The notes under the pieces were generated by a model that was not told the DNA's origin, made no database searches, and worked only from the letters and a program-made list of their open reading frames with translations. From an uncultured Prevotellaceae bacterium (lineage in GTDB: Bacteria; Bacteroidota; Bacteroidia; Bacteroidales; Bacteroidaceae), in contig CAMZHB010000067.1 in the NCBI GenBank assembly GCA_947306605.1, positions 1 through 7,942 on the forward strand: a stretch of DNA of 7,942 nt, written 5' to 3'. The stretch's first letter is position 1, and each line of letters starts with the position of its first letter. The translations under genes were made by a program, and so were the position numbers. Shown piece by piece: positions 1 through 5,536 of this stretch.

Positions 1-752
1 CCGAGTTCCCGCTGCAAGAGGTCGCTGAAGTCGCGACTCGAATAGACGTTGCCGTCCGACAACAGGTAAGTCGCTTTGTCCGGACCTTTCTCCAAAGCGA
101 GGAAGACGGCGTCCACGAGGTCTTTCACATAGATGAACGTGATGTCCTGGCGACGGAAGCCCACGGCAAAGTCCACGTGGCGGGCGATGCTCTTGGCCAT
201 GAGGAAATAGTCGTGCTCACGCGGTCCGTAAACGCCTGTCGGGCGCAGAATGACGCAGGGCACACCGGTCAGGCCGCGCAGATAGTTTTCGGCAGCCAGT
301 TTGCTGCGCCCGTAAGCTGTGTTAGGCTGCGGTTTGTCGGTAGCCGAAACCGGGGTATAGTCTTTCTCATGCAGTGCCCCGAGCACGCTGAGCGAACTTA
401 GGAAGACCAGCCGGTGCGGCAGCATCTGCAACGTCCGCAAGGCCTCGACCAACCGCCGTGTGCCTTCACAGTTCACCTCCATGAAAGCCTCGGCGTTCCT
501 GGCCTTCGTGGCTCCGGCGGCATGCACCACATAGTCCCACGCCCCGTACTCACGCTTGAATGCCTCCAGCGAATGTTGCAAAGCCCTGCCGTCGGCCAGG
601 TTGAGGTCAAAGAAACGGATGCGCGGGTCGGTCAGCCATTGACGGCTGCTTGACTGGCGCACACCGGCCCACACCTCGAAGCCGAGTTCGAGGGCACGCT
701 CCACAATGAAACTGCCGATGAATCCGCTGGCACCTGTCACGAGTATTTTCAT
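1..752 (-). CDS. NAD-dependent epimerase/dehydratase, short-chain dehydrogenase superfamily (3' end beyond window)
   Basis: Reading leftward from ATG at 752, 250 codons run open to the edge, so the C-terminus is missing; family members are usually about 300-340 residues. Seen: an N-terminal Rossmann motif GASGFIG (residues 7-13) right after the first beta strand (MKILVTG), a HAAGAT strand-4 segment, an SS pair at 119-120 in FLSSLSV, and the catalytic YGRSK (Tyr147, Lys151). ILRPTGVYGPRE follows, typical of extended SDR sugar epimerases and dehydratases. Known: this family uses NAD(P) to epimerise, dehydrate or reduce nucleotide sugars and related substrates in the cytoplasm. The substrate cannot be read from the sequence. 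The ATG sits directly before the first beta strand, so the start is secure. The gene has its own promoter box about 30 bases upstream and is separated from MG2 by 271 bases, so it is probably transcribed on its own. Confidence 0.93.
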   Translation of the reverse strand, partial: MKILVTGASGFIGSFIVERALELGFEVWAGVRQSSSRQWLTDPRIRFFDLNLADGRALQHSLEAFKREYGAWDYVVHAAGATKARNAEAFMEVNCEGTRRLVEALRTLQMLPHRLVFLSSLSVLGALHEKDYTPVSATDKPQPNTAYGRSKLAAENYLRGLTGVPCVILRPTGVYGPREHDYFLMAKSIARHVDFAVGFRRQDITFIYVKDLVDAVFLALEKGPDKATYLLSDGNVYSSRDFSDLLQREL

Positions 753-783
753 CCGGACCGAGTGTGGTTGATTATTTCATATG

Positions 784-816
784 CAAAGGTACAAAGAAAC
801 GGCAGTAAACATCAAC
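784..816 (-). promoter_or_regulatory. Bacteroidales-type promoter of the epimerase gene
   Basis: On the minus strand, TACCTTTG (784-791) matches the Bacteroides -7 consensus TAnnTTTG exactly. A weak -33 candidate, GTTG (813-816), lies 21 bases further upstream. The -7 box is about 30 bases from the epimerase ATG, leaving a short leader. No Shine-Dalgarno sequence is evident, as is usual in this phylum. Transcription start is inferred, not observed. Confidence 0.6.
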
Positions 817-910
817 ATCTGTGCATAAAAAATCATTCTTTTCACGACTAAAAACACACGACTGTGTTCTTGTTCAAGCGAAAACGTGTGTGGAAGAGTC
901 CACGCTGCTT

Positions 911-1000
911 TTTGTCCTTCCGAAACGGGACTTCTGATTTTCGAAGTGGGACTTCAAAAATCAGAAACGGCGTCTCAAAATTTTGAGGCACCGTTTCTGA
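911..1000. repeat. Palindromic intergenic repeat element, copy A
   Basis: This element shares its order of modules with copy B at 3664-3750, in the same orientation. It begins with a module of form TTTGTyyTTCCGAArCkGGACTTC; its first 26-27 bases match copy B at roughly 22 positions. A second, diverged GAAGTGGGACTTC module follows at 943-955, and then a perfectly centred palindrome at 961-1000 with core CTCAAAATTTTGAG. It lies wholly in the gap between the MG2 stop and the epimerase promoter. No protein can be read from it, and there are no terminal features of an insertion sequence. It may be a REP-like or non-autonomous mobile repeat. I do not recognise a named family. Confidence 0.6.
961..1000 (-). 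terminator. Long hairpin downstream of the MG2 gene, possible terminator
   Basis: Two 20-base arms (961-980 and 981-1000) are inverted complements with 2 mismatches and no spacer. They start about 24 bases after the MG2 stop. Read on the minus strand, the hairpin is followed by ATTTTTG, a short U-rich stretch. It could therefore stop MG2 transcription before the epimerase promoter. Because it is also the palindrome of a dispersed element, the terminator role may be secondary. An apical loop would have to open within the AAAATTTT centre. Confidence 0.45.
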
Positions 1001-1023
1001 AATTATAGGCAGCGTTTGTGCCG

Positions 1024-3561
1024 TCATTCCGTTCCAAAGAGTTGTCCGTTGACGGCGATGCCCTGTGCGTTGATGTTGAGGCGCGTTCCTTGGCGCGCGT
1101 TGTTGAAGAAAAGCACGTTGGCCTGCCCCTGTTCGTTGGTCACCTCGTTGGGATTCGAGTAGAGCGTGCGCCGCAGGTAGGCGGGATTGATGGCATCCAC
1201 GGAACGGTAGTCGGGACTGAAGAATTCGTCGGGGCGAGAGAAACCGTGTACCAACGTCGTGCGGTAACCTTTGCCTGTTTCGTTCCAGATTTTGCTGTTG
1301 GGATTGCTGTAGAGGAAGAACGTGACAGGCGGCCTCGTGTAAGCACTGGAACCGAAGCCGCGCTTCAGTTCATAATCCTCGGAAATGATGAGGGTTTTGA
1401 ACTCGTGCAGTTCGTATTCGTAAGGCGCAATAGGCTCGGCGTTATCACAAATGATGTGGATGGGCCGCCGTTTGTAGAGGAAGTCGCCCGGGAGGTCGCC
1501 CCCGACGGGCTGATATTCAAAGTAAGGGTTCACCTCCTTAAGCCAATCCCACAGGTAGGGTTCCAGTTCACCCTTGTCAAGATAGGTTTCCAGTTCGCTT
1601 TCCAAATTATAATAGAGCGAAGCATAGCGTTGGCCATAGCTTTCGCCGCCCAGCCACGTGAAGCGGCTGCCGGAATCGGGCACACGGCGCTCGCCTTTTT
1701 TGTTAGCCTCGGGCAGGATGCGCACGTTTGGCAACGTATCCACCCAATTGAAAATTTCGGGTTTGCGGGCAGTCGCCGCGCGGCGTACCACTTCGGGCGG
1801 CTCCAGTATCATTTCACGCAGGTCGTAGGCTCTGGGCGCCGGGCCGAAGTGACGGTAGAGCGCCACGCTGGCCCGTTGGCGGCGGTATTTTTCATTCGTC
1901 ACGGTAAACGACCCGAGGAAATTGTCATACAGTGGTTTTTTCAGTTCCATGGCAAAGAAGCCCAAACTGTCCACGGGAGCCGTGCCCGACAGCACGGTCG
2001 GATTGCGGAAGAGCGTCAGGTTAACCAGCGGCAACGTTCCCTCTTGTTTTTTCTTGGGACTCCAATTGATGACACGGCCGGTTATGAGTTGCTTCATCTC
2101 TGCCGGCTGACGCAGGCGGAACGAATCGAGACCGGCCATTTGACGCCATTCGTAGCGGCGCCATCCCTGGACCATGAGCAGCAGGTCGAGAGCTTCGGAA
2201 CGGTCGTAGCCTTTCTCAAAATAGTATTCAGGCCGATGAACGTAGCCCTTCAGGTCGGAGGCCAGGAGCATCTCTGTGAGTATGCCCGTGCCGTCGGCGG
2301 CCATCATGGCGTCGCCGTCGCGCACACTCAGCGAAAACTCACCTTGCACGGGCTTGCCTGCACCGTCACGCAGCGTGAAATCGAGCACCACAGGAGCATA
2401 AGGGCCGTAAGCAGGCTCATTCTGTCCAACGCTGAGGGTCATCGGTCCTCCCATGGAAGGTGCACACCAGAAAAGACGTTCTGCCAAGATCTCTCCCCGG
2501 GACGTGAACACCGTTACCTGATTGACACCACCGTGCAACTGCCTCGTGGGAACGCGCTTCATCACCTCACCGGCAGCAGGACCGAGACGCAAGGTATCGA
2601 AATAGGATACACGGCCGCGGCACATCACACTAAGTCCGAGCACTTCGGCCCCCGCGCCGCCAATGCCTATCACCACATCGCTGTCGGACGACAAGACATT
2701 CAGCGCACAAGCGTTGGCCACAGGTTTCGGCAAGGTGATGCGGCCGCCTTGGCTATCGTTCCAGTCGTCGGCCACTTCCACATAGCCGTCTTCCCAGTCG
2801 GCGGGCAACGTGAAGCTGCCCATGCCTTCGTGAAGGGGAGACGAAATGAGCACGATGGAACCGTCGGTCCGGCAAAGGCGCAGTTTCTGGTCCAAAGGCA
2901 GACCGTTGGCGTCGGTCATGCGGTAGGCTACGCGGCAGGAATGGCCTCTGACGATGTGGCCGCCTTCGGGATAGAACGAAATCTTGAAGTCCCGGCCGGC
3001 CGGCTTCGACACCATTGGGGTCAGCGGGCGCGGCACGGCCAGACGGTTTTCGGGATTACGTCCGGGAAGCATCAGGTCGGTGAAATTCAGGGTATCCTCG
3101 GGGGCATCAAACACGGGAATCACACGGCTGAACATGTAGCCGGCATCCCAATTGGTCATGGCGCGGGTATAGGCCCGTACCTCATAGAAGCCCGTGGGCA
3201 CGGGACCTTCGAGCGAGAAGTCACCGTAGGTACGGCCGTTTTGGATGGGCAACGACTGGTGTTGCCACACGGTGCCGTCGGGTGTGAGCAGGTCCACATA
3301 GAGCACGCCGCTCACTGTGGTGGGCAGCAACGACGAGGCCCGCAGCACGTAGGCCTTGAACCAGATTTTGTCGCCGGGGAAATAACCGTTGTTGTCGAGG
3401 TGAAGGTATACTTTTTCCTGAGTGAAGTTATTCTCAAACGCGGCGATGTTTTCCAAAAAATGTCGGAATTGGGCCTCGGCCTGTTCCGCACGGGTGGCGA
3501 CAGGCAGAATGCCCAACAAGAACAGAGCCACCGGTATGGCCTTCGAAAGCAAATGTTTCAT
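1024..3561 (-). CDS. Exported MG2-domain protein of the Bacteroidales plug-containing type
   Basis: 845 residues. Seen: a Sec signal peptide (MKHLLSKAIP plus a hydrophobic run to about residue 22, likely cleavage after ATRA at 25) with no lipobox cysteine. A macroglobulin MG2-like segment begins with EKVYLHLDNNGYFPGD (49-64) and WFKAYV, then PTGFYEVRAYTR (122-133). A second beta-rich domain starts near FYPEGGHI (197-204). VQGWRRYEW (464-472) follows, then a region resembling a TonB-receptor plug (about 690-735), and a C-terminal motif RRTLYSNPNEVTNEQGQA (797-814). Known: large Bacteroidetes proteins with this order are exported and linked by annotation to MG2/alpha-2-macroglobulin-like and TonB plug domains; their function is not established. 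No thioester CxEQ motif is present, so protease trapping of the classical type is unlikely. It contains no TTA, CTA or TCA codons. It is flanked on both sides by copies of the same palindromic repeat. Confidence 0.85.
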   Translation of the reverse strand: MKHLLSKAIPVALFLLGILPVATRAEQAEAQFRHFLENIAAFENNFTQEKVYLHLDNNGYFPGDKIWFKAYVLRASSLLPTTVSGVLYVDLLTPDGTVWQHQSLPIQNGRTYGDFSLEGPVPTGFYEVRAYTRAMTNWDAGYMFSRVIPVFDAPEDTLNFTDLMLPGRNPENRLAVPRPLTPMVSKPAGRDFKISFYPEGGHIVRGHSCRVAYRMTDANGLPLDQKLRLCRTDGSIVLISSPLHEGMGSFTLPADWEDGYVEVADDWNDSQGGRITLPKPVANACALNVLSSDSDVVIGIGGAGAEVLGLSVMCRGRVSYFDTLRLGPAAGEVMKRVPTRQLHGGVNQVTVFTSRGEILAERLFWCAPSMGGPMTLSVGQNEPAYGPYAPVVLDFTLRDGAGKPVQGEFSLSVRDGDAMMAADGTGILTEMLLASDLKGYVHRPEYYFEKGYDRSEALDLLLMVQGWRRYEWRQMAGLDSFRLRQPAEMKQLITGRVINWSPKKKQEGTLPLVNLTLFRNPTVLSGTAPVDSLGFFAMELKKPLYDNFLGSFTVTNEKYRRQRASVALYRHFGPAPRAYDLREMILEPPEVVRRAATARKPEIFNWVDTLPNVRILPEANKKGERRVPDSGSRFTWLGGESYGQRYASLYYNLESELETYLDKGELEPYLWDWLKEVNPYFEYQPVGGDLPGDFLYKRRPIHIICDNAEPIAPYEYELHEFKTLIISEDYELKRGFGSSAYTRPPVTFFLYSNPNSKIWNETGKGYRTTLVHGFSRPDEFFSPDYRSVDAINPAYLRRTLYSNPNEVTNEQGQANVLFFNNARQGTRLNINAQGIAVNGQLFGTE

Positions 3562-3590
3562 AGTTCTGAGGGTTTTGAGATTTATACCGA

Positions 3591-3620
3591 CAAAATTACT
3601 AAAACTTTTTCAGTGGCAAA
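3591..3620 (-). promoter_or_regulatory. Promoter of the MG2 gene
   Basis: On the minus strand, TAATTTTG (3591-3598) matches TAnnTTTG. TTTG (3617-3620) lies 18 bases upstream, close to the usual -33 to -7 distance. The -7 box is about 30 bases from the ATG at 3561. The leader between them has no clear Shine-Dalgarno site. This is the better formed of the two divergent promoters in this gap. Confidence 0.62.
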
Positions 3621-3663
3621 GAAAAAAACAAAAATGTATCTATAGAAAAAAACGGCATTGCCT

Positions 3664-3750
3664 TTTGTTTTTCCGAAGCTGGACTTCCGCGCGCAAAGGC
3701 GGCGTTTCAAATTTTTGAAGCGGCGCCTCGAAATTTTAAGACGCCGTTTT
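3664..3750. repeat. Palindromic intergenic repeat element, copy B
   Basis: This has the same orientation and module order as copy A at 911-1000, but with only one GGACTTC module (about 3673-3687). It is followed by two overlapping palindromes instead of one. The first has 16-base arms at 3697-3712 and 3713-3728 with 3 mismatches. The second has 13-base arms at 3721-3733 and 3734-3746 with 3 mismatches. Both have an AAATTTT-like centre with flanking GGCGyyTC / GArGCGCC arms. It lies between the divergent MG2 and GH110-like promoters. Arm sequences differ from copy A while pairing is kept, which suggests that structure rather than sequence is conserved. Confidence 0.6.
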
Positions 3751-3782
3751 GGATGGCGAAGCACATAAAAAGTGTAACTTTG
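3748..3782 (+). promoter_or_regulatory. Promoter of the GH110-like gene
   Basis: TAACTTTG (3775-3782) matches the -7 consensus TAnnTTTG and ends 36 bases before the ATG. The nearest TTTG upstream (3748-3751) is 23 bases away, wider than usual, so the -33 part is weak. That TTTG overlaps the last base(s) of repeat element B, so the repeat abuts or contributes to this promoter. Confidence 0.5.
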
Positions 3783-3818
3783 TGCTCTCGAAAATCGTAA
3801 CGAATACGGATTATCCAC

Positions 3819-5474
3819 ATGAACTACCTCCCACTGAAACTCATCGTACTGGGGTTGTGCCTGAGTGTCAACTCCCTTGCAAAACTTGTAAACGTAGCCG
3901 ATTTCGGTGCCCGTCCCGACGACGGCCTCGACGACACCGAAGCCTTGCGCCGTGCCGCGGCCTTTTGCCGCAGCCACGCCGGCACCACCCTGCAACTGTC
4001 CCCCGGCCGCTACCAGTTGCGTGACGCCGAAGCGGTGGACACGGAACGCCGGGCCATCAGCGGCGCCCTGGGGCGCGGGCTGGAAGTGCAGTGGGCGCTG
4101 TTTAATCCGCAGCGTCCTTACGTGACGGGGCTGGACTTCACCGGCTGCCGCAACGTGACGATCGAAGCCAGCGGCGCCGTACTCGAGGTGGAAGGCTGGA
4201 TGCAGGTCATTTCGCTGGTGCACACCAGCAACATGACTCTCGACGGCCTGACCATTACCATGAAACGGCCGGCAGCCACAGAAGCAGTCATCACCGCCGT
4301 CAGTGACAGCACGTACGACCTCCGTTTCGACCCTGCGCTTTACCAATATATCGACAGCGTGGTACAAGGCCGCTACTATTTTTACAGCCAGACACGCAAG
4401 ACGTTCTACTACGGCAACGTGGGCGGAACAACACTGCTCAAACCGGGACTGGTGCGCGTGCAGTCGAAGTGGCATCCGGCCGTGGGCGACGTATGCATCA
4501 TCCGTTACGGCGGACACTACCGCCCGTGTATCATGCTCAAGGAGTCACGCGACGTGACACTTCATAACGTGAGCATTCTCAGCTATCCCGGAATGGGCGT
4601 AGTGGGACATCTCACCGAAAACATTCTTGTGGACGGACTGAAAGTGGTGCCCGAGTCCGGGCGTTTCAGTTCTACCAACACCGACGCCACGCATTTCACC
4701 TCATGCTCGGGCACACTGACCCTGCGCAATTGTACCTTCAAAGGCAACGGCGACGACTGCACCAACGTACATAACTACTATTGGTATCCTTATCCGCAGC
4801 AGAACGATTCGCGGCAGGTGGAAGTGCGGGTAGAAGGCGCCGACCTCCACGCACAGTCGCTGGATTACCCGCAACGCGGCGACACCCTGCAGGCCGTCGA
4901 CCGCAAGAGCATGGCGGTAACGGGACACTATGTGGTGCGCCGTGTGGAAACAAGCGAGAGTGACTGGAAAGTGCTCGTCACGCTGGACCGCCCCTTAGCG
5001 GAAAAAGCAGAAAAGGTGTATCTGGTCAATCACACGCGGTTTCCAAAAGTATTTGTGGAAAACAACACCGTCTACTACCACAACGGGCGTGCTTTTCTCA
5101 TCAAAGCACCGTGGTCCGTACTGAAAGACAACCGCATTGAGGGCACCACGCTCACCGCCATCAAACTGGGCGGCGAACTGAGTTGGCACGAAGGCGTGCC
5201 TGTGGAGTACGCCCTGATTGAAAACAACTACATTGCCCATTGCGGCGAGTCGGGCGGCGACGGTACCGCCTCTTGCGTAATGGTAACAACCGAAGCGAGA
5301 GAGACGCCACCCTATGTGAATCGCAACATCACTATTCGAAACAATATCTTTGATTCGCCCAAGCCCATTTGCATCCTGCTCCACGATGCCGAACGCGTGA
5401 ACATAAGCCATAACATCGGTCTGCGGCCCGACGGCGTGAAGCAAGTGCACAGCCAAGGCGTGACAATCCAATAA
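3819..5474 (+). CDS. Exported right-handed beta-helix glycoside hydrolase, GH110-like (alpha-1,3-galactosidase type)
   Basis: 551 residues, slightly shorter than the roughly 600 usual for GH110. A Sec signal peptide probably ends at NSLA (residue 21). Next comes VNVADFGARPDDGLDDTEA (24-42), the pectate-lyase-3/beta-helix N-terminal signature, then SPGRYQL. The decisive block is TDATHF (288-293) followed by GDDCTNVH (311-318): Asp289 and the Asp312-Asp313 pair are 23 residues apart. From memory of Bacteroides GH110 sequences, the same DATHF and DDxxNVH motifs occur at the same spacing and hold the proposed catalytic acids. The later GRAFLIKAPWSVLKDN and LGGELSWHEG segments also align with GH110. 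Known: GH110 enzymes are inverting exo-alpha-1,3-galactosidases acting on blood-group B or linear alpha-Gal epitopes. Action on mucin or host glycans is inferred. No SusC/D or other glycosidase of known activity adjoins it. A non-GH110 beta-helix enzyme remains possible. Confidence 0.78.
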   Translation: MNYLPLKLIVLGLCLSVNSLAKLVNVADFGARPDDGLDDTEALRRAAAFCRSHAGTTLQLSPGRYQLRDAEAVDTERRAISGALGRGLEVQWALFNPQRPYVTGLDFTGCRNVTIEASGAVLEVEGWMQVISLVHTSNMTLDGLTITMKRPAATEAVITAVSDSTYDLRFDPALYQYIDSVVQGRYYFYSQTRKTFYYGNVGGTTLLKPGLVRVQSKWHPAVGDVCIIRYGGHYRPCIMLKESRDVTLHNVSILSYPGMGVVGHLTENILVDGLKVVPESGRFSSTNTDATHFTSCSGTLTLRNCTFKGNGDDCTNVHNYYWYPYPQQNDSRQVEVRVEGADLHAQSLDYPQRGDTLQAVDRKSMAVTGHYVVRRVETSESDWKVLVTLDRPLAEKAEKVYLVNHTRFPKVFVENNTVYYHNGRAFLIKAPWSVLKDNRIEGTTLTAIKLGGELSWHEGVPVEYALIENNYIAHCGESGGDGTASCVMVTTEARETPPYVNRNITIRNNIFDSPKPICILLHDAERVNISHNIGLRPDGVKQVHSQGVTIQ

Positions 5475-5513
5475 AATAAAAAAGGCCGGCCTTACAAGTT
5501 CGTAAGACCGGCT
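5471..5513 (-). terminator. Hairpin terminator between convergent genes
   Basis: Arms of 11 bases, 5485-5495 and 5502-5512, enclose a 6-base loop. On minus-strand RNA the one imperfect pair is a G-U wobble, and the stem is followed by a U-rich tract (CTTTTTTATTTTAT across 5471-5484): a good intrinsic terminator for the GH5-like gene. On plus-strand RNA the same position is a C-A mismatch, followed only by TTCTTTC, so termination of the GH110-like gene here would be weaker. It directly follows the GH110-like stop codon. Confidence 0.75.
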
Positions 5514-5536
5514 TCTTTCAATTCTGATTCTTATAT

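Noticed and set aside
840..900. Small inverted repeats (AACACA/TGTGTT and ACACACG/CGTGTGT) upstream of the epimerase promoter.
   Set aside because: Arms are 6-7 bases in an AC/GT-rich stretch, lie upstream of the promoter box, and alternative pairings compete; they are too weak to call an operator or riboswitch.
1018..3645. A very long plus-strand open frame (875 codons) opposite the MG2 gene.
   Set aside because: It is in exact codon register with the MG2 gene on the other strand, so it is open simply because MG2 uses no TTA, CTA or TCA codons. Its translation shows no signal peptide or recognisable domain, while the minus-strand protein has both.
3582..4517. A minus-strand open frame of 311 codons overlapping the GH110-like gene and the MG2 promoter.
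   Set aside because: It lies antisense to a well-supported gene and across the divergent promoter region, with a low-complexity translation of no recognisable family.
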